From positions 2,792,501 through 2,856,500 of the forward strand of contig OY987268.1 of NCBI GenBank assembly GCA_963920665.1: DNA of 64,000 nucleotides, read 5' to 3'. Below are positions 11,901 to 22,346 of the stretch, in pieces (within the stretch, counting starts at the first letter, position 1; each line of letters begins with the position of its first letter). The DNA comes from Straminergon stramineum. Lineage: Eukaryota > Streptophyta > Bryopsida > Hypnales > Calliergonaceae. The notes beneath the pieces were generated by a model. The model made no database searches. It saw only the letters and a program-made list of their open reading frames with translations, and had not been told where the DNA came from. The position numbers were made by a program, and so were the translations under genes.

Positions 11901-13464
11901 AGTTCTAGTGCAAATGCAAGTGCAAATTTCAAAATTTGGGTGCACTCTAATACAAATCAAACATATAGATGCACTTCTAGTGCAAGATGGGACTTCATAC
12001 ACAAAAGTATGCAATTGACTCATCAATATATTGCTCATAGTCTTGTTAATTATAGCCATTTTTGTTATATTTTCAATAATTTTTAGTTCAAAATCATCCT
12101 ATAAGTCAATGTCATTTTCTCAAAAAATTAAAATTTCATGAAAGCATGGTGTTTTGCCATTTTTAGTTGCTATTGGCAATGTATTGATAGTGTATTTCAT
12201 TTAAAACTAATCTTTTAGATCATTTTTTAATTCAAATTTAAATCTTTGTATAAAATTTTCATTATAGACGTTCCTATAGTAGAAAGTTCCTTCAATCTGA
12301 TCTTTTTTATCCATCCCCCGTGCTTTTATGATCTTTCTAATTAAAATAACATTTAGAAGAAATATTATTAGAAATTTATATCTTTTGTTGGGTAATGTAA
12401 CAAACATGTATATTTGTTGTACAACTTGTACACTTGTACAACAAGCATTGCAAGAAACTTTTACTATTTTTTGACACCCATTGAAAGACACTATATTTTT
12501 TTGACCATTAGTTTAGCTTTAAACCTTCAAAGATCCCAAATTCATAAGACTATTATATACATGAGGTGATTTTTCACATTTATTATGAATAATTTCATAT
12601 TTTTAAAGCATCCCCAATTAGATGTCAATCTTACCATTTTAGAAGTTATTTAGAAGTTACTAGTTCAGATCACTATTTTGGAGCTCCAAAATAATTTTAA
12701 GCTAGAAATGAAGATTTGAGGTCATCTACAAGGATAACATAATTTGACACATGATTGATTAAAAATAGTTTTTTTCTACCTTGATTATATGTTAAGAATA
12801 TGTTATCTTTGTGTCAATGCAATGACTGTTGAATTCTTTTTCATCAATGAATAACGAGATAACTAGAAACCTTTTTAGGTTGGAAAAATTATTTTATTTT
12901 TTGAATTTTTTTTGACTTAAGAAAACCCCCACTAAATATCCATTATTTTGGAACTTTTCATTTCTATATTTTGTGCATGTTTTTAGAAAATATAGATTTA
13001 GGCTTCAAATTTTAAAATATATTGTTTTCAATATATCCTAATCTAAAAAAATTTAAATAATAATTTCTACATTTTTTTCTACCAATAAAATAGTCAATAT
13101 ACAACAAATAGTGAAAACAATTCTTACAATTCCATTGCTATTTAATTTGAATATATTTGATTTTTTCATATCTACATGGCTACATTGGTGATTGCAAAAA
13201 TCATCACTCTTTCTTATATCTTATCTCATAAGTGTCATTAGAGTATTTCTTGGCAAAATAAGAATTTTCAAAATGACTATAACTAATAAAACAATTCTAG
13301 CAAAAATCATGAATATCCAATCTATAATCAATTAAAAAATGAATTCAAGTTTTAGAATTTTGTTTATAAACATTGATTAATTAGTGTAATGCTAGAACTT
13401 TAGTTTCTAAATTTACTAAAAGATTATCACCTTTTGATAATTCATGTTCCATCACTAATCTCTT

Positions 13465-13590
13465 TTCCCCTATATAAACTACATTCTTGAGTACTTCTCT
13501 TGTATTGATCTCGTGCTATCATCCACTCTTATACTACATTCTTGAGCATTTGTATTTCCCTTATTGGTCTTGTGATTTCATCAACTCCTA
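13465..13590 (+). repeat. Tandem 56-bp repeat next to a TATA-like motif
   Basis: CTATATAAACTACATTCTTG at about 13470 is followed by a second CTACATTCTTGAG about 54 bases on; both continue into similar TTG-rich text. It looks like a partial duplication of a core promoter region. No reliable gene follows. Confidence 0.35.
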
Positions 13591-14018
13591 AACCCTTTAC
13601 CAAACCAAAAAAAAAAAAAAAAATTTTACCACAAGAGCTACCAAAAAATATCCATTATCTATCTCTCTTGCCATCACCTAATTACAAGGTGAAATTTGGA
13701 ATATTAAAAAATCTCAATTCTAATAGGAAAAATCAACAAACATATAGATCAATCAAAACAAAAAAACCAGGTCATCATTCTTATCAACAAATAGATGCCT
13801 CAAATGATGCAATGACTTTCAATCAAATTTTAGATGAATATGTATCTACGATATCCACAATCATAAAAATATCACCCTCTATTCCTAACAACAAAACATA
13901 ATATCTCCTAGAAATTGCCATAACAACATTTCATTAAAGTCTCGCTAGACAGGTGACCTTGGAATACTTTCGAGGCTCACTTGTATTTGAAGTCTCGCTA
14001 GTAGGTTCAAAGAAGGGG

Positions 14019-14026
14019 TATAAAAG
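14019..14026 (+). promoter_or_regulatory. TATA box of transporter copy 2
   Basis: TATAAAAG lies 157 bases before the start codon, with a pyrimidine-rich leader after it. The mirror-image box is at 10326-10333 for copy 1. Upstream, AGTCTCGCTAG at 13938 and 13991 forms a direct repeat that could be a regulatory element. Confidence 0.7.
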
Positions 14027-14182
14027 AACACTCCGCCCTACCTATCTTCACATCTTTCCTACAAGTTGTTGTCTTGTATTGGTGGTCCATCTTGTACCTA
14101 CGCCGCATTCTATTGTTGTAGAGTTTTTTGTATTGTTGCTTCTTGAGACTTGCACCTTTCGTGGTGAGCGTTGTTCCACAAG

Positions 14183-16418
14183 ATGGCCCATGGAGCCATG
14201 ATGTCCATTGGAGAGATCCAACACTATCCTGGCCGAACCACTTTCTTCCTATGGTTGGTTTGCGTTCTTGCCGCTTCGGGCGGTCTCATGTTTGGATATG
14301 ATGTGGGCATCTCAGGTAAATATTGGAGGCATTGTTCAACTTCTTGTGTCTAGGTTGTTATTTTGTGTTCCCAAAGCTTGATGGTTGCCAAGTTAATGTG
14401 TATTTTTGCAAAAGAATGTTGCGTTTTGTGTTTTACAAGTTGTCTAGGATTGAGGTAGGGTGACGTCCATGGGTGCATTTCTTTTCAAGCTCTTGTTTCT
14501 TGTCCTTTCACACTTTGTGGTGACCTTGTGGTGATTTGCACTCACAAATGTTTTTCTTTCTTGTGTGTGGGGGGGTACGTCCTCTTGTAGGTGGTGTGAC
14601 GACCATGGGTGCATTTCTTTTCAAGCTCTTGTTTCTTGTCCTTGCACGCTTTGTAGTAGCCTTGTGGATTTGCACTCACAAATGTTCTTTTTTGTGTGGG
14701 CGACGATACGTTGTCTTCTTGTAGGTGGTGTGACATCCATGGATGAGTTTCTTTTCAAGTTCTTTCCCGCCGTCCTTGAAAAGAAGCACAAGCATGCCAA
14801 CATTGACAACGCGTATTGCAAATACAATGACCAAAAGCTCCAAGCGTTCACTTCTTCCCTTTACATCACAGCCCTCCTTGCTTCTTTGGTGAGTTCATAC
14901 ACCACGCGACACTATGGGCGAAAGGCCACCATGCTCATCGCCGGTGTGGCCTTTTGCCTTGGAGTGACGTTCACAACGTCCGCTCAAAAGATCATCATGC
15001 TCATCATTGGTCGCATTTTACTTGGATGGGGAGTGGGCTTTGCCAATCAAGCCGTGCCGCTCTACCTTTCCGAGATGGCGCCCTCCAAATGGCGAGGGGC
15101 TCTCAACATTCTCTTCCAACTTGCGGTGACCATTGGCATTCTCTTTGCCAATTTGGTCAACTATGGCACGCAAAAGATGCAATCCAATGGATGGCGGGTT
15201 TCCCTTGCCATTGCGGGCATCCCCGCGGCCTTGATTACCATGGGTGGGATCATTTTGCCGGACACACCCAACTCCTTGGTGCAACCGGGGAAGCTTGACA
15301 ACGGAAGGAGGGTCCTCCAACGCATTCGTGGTGTGGAAGACGTGGACCAAGAGTTCCAAGACATTGTGGCCGCAAGCCAGGAGGCCGTTGCCATGGAGCA
15401 AAGTGCCTTCCGCAACGTGATGAAGCGCCGCCACCGCCCCCAACTCATCATCTCCATGCTCTTGCAATTCTTCCAACAATTCACAGGGATCAATGCCATC
15501 ATGTTCTATGCGCCTGTGTTGTTCCAAACGGTGGGATTTGGAAACTCCACCTCTTTGTATTCCTCGGTGATTGTGGGTGCCATAAATGTGTTGTCCACCT
15601 TGGTGGCGGTTTTCGTGGTGGATCGCAAGGGCCGTCGTTGGCTCCTCCTTGAAGCTTGTGTCCAAATGTTTGTGGCTCAGGTAAATACAATCAAACCTCT
15701 TGAATCCATGGATTTCCTTTCAATAGTTTCCTAGTCTTGTGTGTATGTCATTCCATTCATTCAAGACCAAGGCATTGACAAGGGCACGATTAATGGAGCT
15801 TTCATTGTTGCATTTGCTAACTCATGTGGGTCTCCACTTTGTCCATGAGTGGTGTCCATGCGGTTTTCCATTCCAAGGCAAGGGTAAATCCTTCCCCCTT
15901 CCACATGATTTCTATCTATTCATTTGTGGTTGTGCACTTGTGTAGGTGGCGGTGGGCATCATCCTTGCCCTAGGATTGAAGGGCACCACCATGACCTCCT
16001 CCTTGGGGTGGATTGCGGTGGTGTTGATTTGCGTCTACGTTTCTTCTTTTGCGTGGTCGTGGGGCCCTTTGGGGTGGTTGATCCCAAGCGAGATCTATCC
16101 TTTGGATACGCGATTGGCGGGGCAAGCCATCACTGTGTCCACCAACATGTTTTTCACATTTGTGATTGGGCAAGTGTTTTTGTCCATGTTGTGTGCATTC
16201 AAGTGGGGTGTGTTTTTGTTCTTTGTGGGTGGGTGGTGGTGATGATGGCGTTCACGTATTGGTTCATTCCGGAGACCAAGGGCATCCCCATTGAAGAGAT
16301 GGACTTGGTGTGGACCGGGCATTGGTTTTGGAAGCGTTTTGTTCCCACTTCCAACACTTCTCCACCCATGAGCAAAGTCAAGGCCAACAACATGGAAAGG
16401 GGCGCAAGCAACAACTAG
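14183..16418 (+). CDS. STP-family hexose/H+ symporter, copy 2, frameshifted near 3' end
   Basis: Same gene as the left arm, read outward. Exons are 14183-14315, 14725-15680 and 15946-16418. Exon 1 ends one base into a glycine codon and exon 2 restores the [11 protein letters not shown] motif, which confirms the junction. Exon 2 ends in-frame at FVAQ. In exon 3 the frame stops at TGA 16240-16242 (461 residues), while the conserved [15 protein letters not shown] tail is readable in the next frame to TAG at 16418. Family proteins are about 500-520 residues, which the unshifted frame would give. It is divergent from copy 1 across the spacer, each with its own TATA box. Its 3' end faces ASF1, which is transcribed towards it. 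Expression of a truncated 11-12 helix protein is possible, but transport activity is doubtful. Confidence 0.85.
14455..14724 (+). repeat. Two decoy copies of acceptor plus exon 2 start inside intron 1
   Basis: Unit A (about 14455-14590) and unit B (14591-14724) are tandem copies of the exon 2 start region at 14725. Both have the GTG-CATTTCTTTTCAAGCTC core. Unit B follows CTTGTAG just as the true exon does. Splicing to B keeps frame for about 45 codons, then meets the TAG of the true acceptor, giving a truncated protein. Remnants of similar units occur in intron 1 of the diverged copy at 63490-63660, so the triplication predates the gene duplications. Confidence 0.8.
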
Positions 16419-16739
16419 CCTTCTTTGGAACTAGTGGTAGCCAGAGTGTTGAAATACATTTAGTTACTTCTTGTGCATAGCAAGATAGAGTATGGTCAGT
16501 TTCAGGGCATGCTGTTTTGAAGACTAATCGTGTATTTATAAGTGTTGCCCACCGACCTGTTTTCTACTACTGATATGCAGCTCATTTTCTTGAATTCCAT
16601 TCTGTCTTTTACCTCAATTATGGATTTCATCAGTCTGCCCTTGTGTCCATTGTCTTCGTAATGGTCAGTACCTCGTTCGGTCATCACACGGGACCAGTTC
16701 CGTGAAAACAATTGGTACGATAGGGATCGGAGGTTGGAC

Positions 16740-17180
16740 TTTTGAAGCCGAAAACATAGCTATTGAAATTGAGCTTTCAGGGTTTAGGGTGCAATGGACA
16801 TTAGGGTCCATCATTCTGGCAGTGCGTGACCGCCGGTGTCAGCTGTGTTCCTCATATCGGTAGAGGAGCTGTAACAACGATCAGGAATAGACGTTTCTGC
16901 TAGAGGAAGCTGAAGCATGTGTCCGACGAAGAAGATGAGAAATATCAACACGCCGGCTGATACAGTCAGACCGAAAGAAAACTGAGAGCCGTTCATCAAT
17001 TCTCGCATCAATTTAGGAACAAGATCAGTGTAGGTAGTCGGGATCAAAAGTGTGCAAAAGGCTAATTGGCACTTGGTGGATGCCGAGATGGCCCCACTTC
17101 AGGCCTCCAAATAGACACATAATGGAGTGTGCGTTTACTATGGGTGCCGCACTCTAGTCGCAACATGTTTTGAAATCCAG
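16740..17180 (-). repeat. Segment shared with both L14 blocks (copy at ASF1 locus)
   Basis: Read on the minus strand this matches 60800-61250 (plus) and about 26040-26530 (minus). Shared words are AACACTGGATTT-AAAACAT, TGCGG-ACCCAT and AATTGATGAA-GGCT. A 79-codon open frame at 16811-17047 contains a hydrophobic stretch (VSAGVLIFLIFFVGHML), but it is broken in both other copies, so I do not call it a gene. It lies downstream of ASF1 on the same strand, and beyond the transporter stop, as in the third copy. Confidence 0.55.
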
Positions 17181-17401
17181 TGTTTTCACATGTATCGTGG
17201 GGAGTTCACATCGGCAATCCCCTGCCGTACCCGAAACCACATCTGACCCGTGCCTTCCCGAAATCTCAATCGAACACCCTGATCCCGAACCTATCTCTAC
17301 CTCTAAATCGATCAATGTTTAATGAGGTCTTCTTGATGTCTCCAAAATTTCGCACCTCAAATATTACATTCTGCAGATATACAAAATCACTTACCCCAAC
17401 C

Positions 17402-18393
17402 CTAATCCTGTTGGGGGTAAGCTGATGAGATTTCCATAGGTCTGACTCCATCATCTATTTCGGCTTCAGTCATGACTTGACTTGGAGCTGGTGTATTGAA
17501 CACCATTGGATAGTTGTTGTGCGCAGGTGCACTGTCAGCCACTTGATTAGTGGCAGGGGCAGGAGGTGTGGCGTTGAAGACAATCGGAAACTTTGTCACC
17601 CGGGGCTTGTCAGCCAGAATGTTCCGTTGCACCCTGTCGATCAGTACTTTTGCAGGTGGCTCCTCACGTAGAGGCTCGTCTACGTACTCGTTGCTCACGT
17701 AGTAGCCCACTCTGAGAAACTCCTGCCCCACGTATGAACATGTGAGCAACAGCACCGTCACGCCGATGATGTCTTCCTCGGGGATCTTCGAAGGCTCCGG
17801 TGGATCTGCCTGCAGTATCCACATAAGTTCATGAGACCAGCACCGAGTAGATCATATACACGTACAACAATGGAATGTTTAGAACGTGAAGTACCGAATC
17901 AAACAACTGGATTACCCATGGAAAGATAGGATCCGAAAGGAAGCATAGGACTAAGCAATATGAAATGACCCTTACCAAATTTGAGTATGCATAGAATCAG
18001 AAATGCATAGAATATGTACCTGAAAAACGAATCTGTAATTCCCAACGTTGACGGGACCAACAAGCACGCTTTCCAGGACTTGATCGTACTTCTCGTCCTC
18101 AGCAGAACCTACGTATATCAGCTTCCATTCGAGATCTGCTTTATCTCACACAAAGCGACAAGGAAGGATTGCAATAATTACAATCCGACCGGCTGAAACA
18201 TACGAAAGAATCACAAGAACAATCTCGACAGCATCCAAAAACACGAATGGCTTACATTTTCCGGTACAAGAAGAGAAGACTCACCATCTTTGAGAGGAAC
18301 GAGACACTCATACGAGATCTCGAACTGGAAGGGATTCTGGAACATGGACGGGTTGTCCAGCACGGTCACGTTTGTCACATTGACAGCACTCAT
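17402..18393 (-). CDS. ASF1: Histone H3-H4 chaperone ASF1
   Basis: Anti-silencing function 1, a nuclear chaperone that binds the H3-H4 dimer and passes it to CAF-1 or HIRA during replication-coupled and replication-independent assembly. Exons are 18393-18285, 18135-18020 and 17809-17402, all with GT-AG introns of 149 and 210 bases, giving 210 residues. The conserved core covers residues 1 to about 155: [15 protein letters not shown] at the start, [60 protein letters not shown] and [11 protein letters not shown]. The tail (about 155-210) is specific and contains two similar units, [12 protein letters not shown] and [11 protein letters not shown]. Length and splice phases fit the family, and no damage is visible. 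It is transcribed convergently to transporter copy 2. Confidence 0.95.
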
Positions 18394-18634
18394 TGTCGTC
18401 AGCCCCTACAACGGTCTTCGAATAAATCCAGCAACAGGAAGCTGGGAAAGAGTCCGAACATACGACTCCGGAAGATGACAAGGCTTCGCAAATGCTGAAC
18501 ACTATTCGTACTTGTCAAGAATACAAATGCGGAGAACTCTCTACGGCATGCCCTCAAAACCTAAACGCGAGTGCTCTGAATTTAACCTAGTAGACCCGAC
18601 ATCAGATAATAAGCCATGAACCGAGGTCAAGACC

Positions 18635-18642
18635 CTTTTATA
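18635..18642 (-). promoter_or_regulatory. TATA box of ASF1
   Basis: TATAAAAG on the minus strand, about 240 bases before the ATG at 18393. No other TATA motif is closer. This implies a leader of roughly 200 bases. Confidence 0.6.
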
Positions 18643-19911
18643 GCCCTAAAAAGAGAACCAAGCGCTGCTCTTTAACAGATTCTCAAAGTCACTTGGCTTC
18701 AACTACACGCTACGTCCGGCCCAGGAATTATGATCCTCAGCGACCCGCTTCGCATACAGTGCCGAACAATAAGTTATGGGATTTGTAAGTCAAATTGTCA
18801 AAATACAATGTTGACCATCGCGTTGAATCAGGTAGCGAATCAGCACCCGCCACAAGCGCCAGCAGATAAACCCTGAAACTGAACGTCTACACCGATTTCT
18901 TTCTGGCAAGAAAAGCGGACGTTGGTATGAGACGTGAAACTCGGAGCACAGATGCAGAGAAACTCTTCAACCAATGGCTCACATCCAAAATGCTTTCAAA
19001 GTGAAAACCACAAGTGGATTCAAACTTGAAACCAAGGCTGTTCCCCAAATTTCCAATTCCACAGTCACCACAAGCAATCAATCTCTCTCAAGAGAACCAG
19101 TTCTCACAATGCCAGTTCCACAGCACGCCAAGAAAACCCTAAACCACAAACGCAGAACCAAGACCTTAAATGTTTGCCCTCGAATGCACGTCTTGTCCAC
19201 ACAACACACGCTTCCTTCAATAAACGTTCCAAAAATCGCCTGAAACCACTTTAATTGCGGATCCTCCGCCACATCACAACGCAAAAAAACTGCACAACAA
19301 ACCCTAATTCGCTCTCCATCGTACTCGCTCCTTCCCTTCCCCCAATGCCTCACCTCCAATTCTACTCCCGCCTAAAATTCTCGCCAATGCGCGACCCAGT
19401 TGTCCACGAGACCACTGTCACCCGAATCTCACGGCGCCCCTGATCCCGAGCTGGAAACCCCCGCAATTGCGATCCCCGACTACCGAGGCGTACGGGGCGT
19501 CCAAGGAAGGTGAAGGAGGAGGAAAATGAAACCAAGCGAGAAATGGAATGTGGAAAGGAGGGCGCGTGGGAGAGTGGCAGGAAGACCTAGAAACAGGGCA
19601 TGGCAATGGTCTGGGATGGAACAATTGGGTACATCAGCTTCTTCCGCAACCGCTGCAAATACGCAAGAGCTCGAGCGACGACGCAGAAGCAAAAAACCAA
19701 GGCCTGCGAGAGAACGGAAGGCGAGGGAAGGCTTCAAGGCCTGGCTCTCCCGCCCTCCTGCACTTGAGGAGTGGGAACGGCTTGGGGACCTGGTGAGAAC
19801 GTATTGGGAACTTTACGGGACTTGTGTTCCCTTCTGGCCGGCCTTGGCTTCCTGATGGGGTTTCCAAGCTTGGATGTCGAGTTTTACAACATTCTGGAAA
19901 GTTCCCACTCC
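18643..19911. other. ASF1 upstream region with GC-rich stretch, no gene recognised
   Basis: Bases about 19300-19860 are clearly GC-richer than the surroundings and give overlapping open frames on both strands (for example 19526-19855 plus and 19480-19737 minus). None resembles a known protein. It could be a divergent promoter region, a 5' leader exon, or a decayed gene. Confidence 0.5.
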
Positions 19912-20142
19912 TTAACCCTAGAAAGGCCTGAAAGCCCTTTGCGGTCATATAGTATATTATGTATTTTGTGGTATTTGAACAAGAAAACATTGATCAAATA
20001 CTTTTCAGTACACAGTAAATTAATGATCATGATAGTATGTAAATAAAAATGTATCATAACTCATCTATTAAACCACAATTGAAGAGTTATGAAGCTAAAT
20101 ACGGGTTGTATAGAGGGACCCCGAGGGCCTTTCAAGGATTAA
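19912..20142. mobile_element. 231-bp TTAA-flanked MITE (piggyBac-like)
   Basis: Bounded by TTAA at both ends. The left end reads TTAACCCTAGAAAGGCCTG and the right end, reverse complemented, reads TTAATCCTTGAAAGGCC. TTAA followed by CCCTAGAAAG is the terminal arrangement known for piggyBac elements. An inverted sister copy is at 25798-26012. Confidence 0.75.
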
Positions 20143-21450
20143 CCCCGTAATGACCTCAAGAGGGGTGTACTTTCAAAATGGGCCAAAACTATCAAGAACT
20201 TGAGCAATTTGTTTGTTCATTTTTTTGGAGACAAGATAGAATGTAATCGTAGGGTCTTGTAGTTCACATTGGGAGTGAGTACCTCCAAAAAATTTAAATG
20301 ATTTGACTAAAAAATTTAATAGATATTGAAGTTTGAAATTTTATTTGGGTTAATGAAAAAATACAATGGCATACTTTGAAAGAGCATATCATAAAGTAGA
20401 TCTTCATGTCACTCTATATCAGAAATGCAATTACAAATCTTCAACTTCAAACTTGGATTTTTAAATGTTTTGTTCAAAAACAAAAGAAATCATTTTGAAT
20501 GTCGAAATTCAATTTGAAGGGAAAAAAATTCAAAACGCAGAAATACATGAAGTAGCTACACTGGTATTTTGATAAGCACTCCAGCCCATGTAAATTCAAA
20601 AGACATTGGAAATTAACTCAATTATATAAATATAGCATTACTAAAGTTATGCACAAGAAACTAATTGAAAAACAATTGTTCTTCAATATGAAAATATCCA
20701 TTCTTCAAAATGAAAGAAGATTATTTAATTACCCAATTTTTTTAAGGTCATTGCAATATTAAGGTTAAAGATTGTAAATGACAAGTGAATCTTGCAATCA
20801 CCGTCAGATTTTCAAAGATTATAAATATTAATTTTTAATAAGTGCCAAAGCTCTAACTACAAAATTTTGATTTATAAATGAATTTAAAGTTCTTTACGAC
20901 CTCATTGTAGTTGCATTTTGTTATTTACAACAAATTCATGCTGTAAATAATTCTTAGTGTATGTTTTAGAATTTTAATAAATGAATTGTTTTCTAAAATA
21001 TAATCAATGCCTAAAACCTAAAGATGGGAGTGCACCTTCAAATTCGGCCAAAACTCCTAAGAACTTGAACAATTTGTTTGCTCATTTAAGATCACGTAGA
21101 AAAAATCTAGTACGTCTTAAAATTCATATTAATAGTGAGAACCTTAAAATATTCAAATGAATTGAATTGCATAGTTAAGTAGATATTTGAGTCTAAAGGT
21201 TTTATTGGATTTACAATTTGATCGCAATATACTTTGGAGAAGCTTATCTTTGAGAAATATTTTGAAATGATATCTTTCGCACTCAATGCAAGATAAGAGA
21301 TCTAATAATAAAAATGCTAGTCTAAAATTTTGGAACATTCTATACATTTTTTAATTCTTGGTGGAGCTTTCAATGTATGGTGGTCATTGAAATTAGAGAA
21401 ATTTTCAAAATAATGATTTGAATGAGCAAATTTTCCTTCTCATTAATTCT
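20143..21450 (+). repeat. Diverged tandem duplication, period about 860 bp
   Basis: The text around 20160-20420 recurs around 21020-21300: both carry GGCCAAAACT, AAGAACTTGA-CAATTTGTTTG and a later CAAATG or TAAATG segment. Non-coding and AT-rich. It starts directly at the right TTAA of the preceding MITE. Confidence 0.5.
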
Positions 21451-21691
21451 TTGGATCTAATCCCAATTAATGAAGTAGCAATAATCTCATTGGTTGGCTG
21501 AAATTCTCAGCTCATGGCCAAATTGAACAAAAAAAAACCATGAGCCTTTAAACACACTACACTACTCAACCTTGAACTCTAGTTTCAACATTAAAATTTG
21601 ATTTTCTCAACTCATGGCCAAATTGAACAAGAAGCCATGTGACTGTGACTACACTACTCAACCTCAAAAAATTCAAGTGACGATTTAATCC

Positions 21692-22346
21692 TTAACCCCT
21701 AAATGCCCATGCTAAGGCACCTTATTTTGGTGTCAACAAAACTTTGAAGTTAAATAAACCTTACCAATTTATTATTTTTAGTAGCTTAGTTTCCATAAAA
21801 ATTCATTTTGAACTCTAGTTTCAACATTAAAAATCCAATTCTAAATATGAATGTTTTTTATTTCTCTAGTGAAGATTTTGTGCAAGGATGTCTATTGCAG
21901 ATTTTGACTTTCTAGTGTTGAGGGCTCATGGAAATGAGCCTCAAATACACAAAATCTTAGAGAAAATATCACTTTAAAGGATTTATAATGAAGTTGTAGT
22001 GTAGATTTTGAGAAGTTGTAAATTGATTGTGATTATACATGTTATGTCCTTAGACCTTCTATTTTTTTGGTGACTTCAATTTTAGATTTTACATGTAAAA
22101 AGAGGATTGGGAGCCTTCAAATCACTTTAACAATCTTAACACCTTCATGATCAAACATTTGCAATCTTTCAATTCACAATTGATATTATTGTGTAATCTT
22201 TTTAATGTAATCTCAAACATGTCTATTTTGACTTATCATGCTTACAATTCCAAAAAATTGATGAAACTTATCAAAATGTTGGTTTTTTGTTCAATTTAGA
22301 GCAAATTCCAAGAAGCTCAAAATAGGCCTTGGACATATTAGGGATA
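21692..22346 (+). mobile_element. 655-bp TTAA element, copy with empty internal TTAA site
   Basis: The left end reads TTAACCCCTAAATGCCC. The right end is a worn GGCCTTGGACATATTAGGG. The interior aligns with 28627-29813, including CTTTGAAGTTAAATAAA, TATTTTTAGTAG and AGCTCAAAA-AGGCCTT. At TTAA 21745-21760 it has no insertion, where the sister copy carries a 530-bp element. Confidence 0.75.

Larger units (their letters stand above)
10415..13937. other. Palindrome spacer, AT-rich
   Basis: This 3523-bp unique spacer separates the two divergent transporter genes, so both promoters face it. I see no convincing gene. It holds a second unit of the promoter repeat at about 10415-10465, a diverged dispersed repeat at 11455-11900 and a short tandem repeat near 13470-13590. 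A 360-base open frame at 13542-13901 starts without ATG and is rich in AT-type codons, so I do not accept it as a gene. Confidence 0.7.
13938..16419 (+). repeat. Right arm of 2482-bp palindrome
   Basis: Partner of 7933-10414 in inverted orientation. The inner edge falls exactly on AGTCTCGCTAG, a motif present again at 13991 and, in the left flank, as part of a further tandem unit. The outer edge is one base past the transporter stop codon. Downstream sequence (16420 on) is unrelated to the left outer flank. Confidence 0.95.

Noticed and set aside
13542..13901. 119-codon open frame in the palindrome spacer
   Set aside because: No ATG at its start, a run of about 18 A, and AT-driven composition; no domain recognisable.
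16811..17047. Small membrane protein downstream of ASF1
   Set aside because: The hydrophobic frame is interrupted in the two homologous segments at 26327 and 60954, so coding is not conserved.
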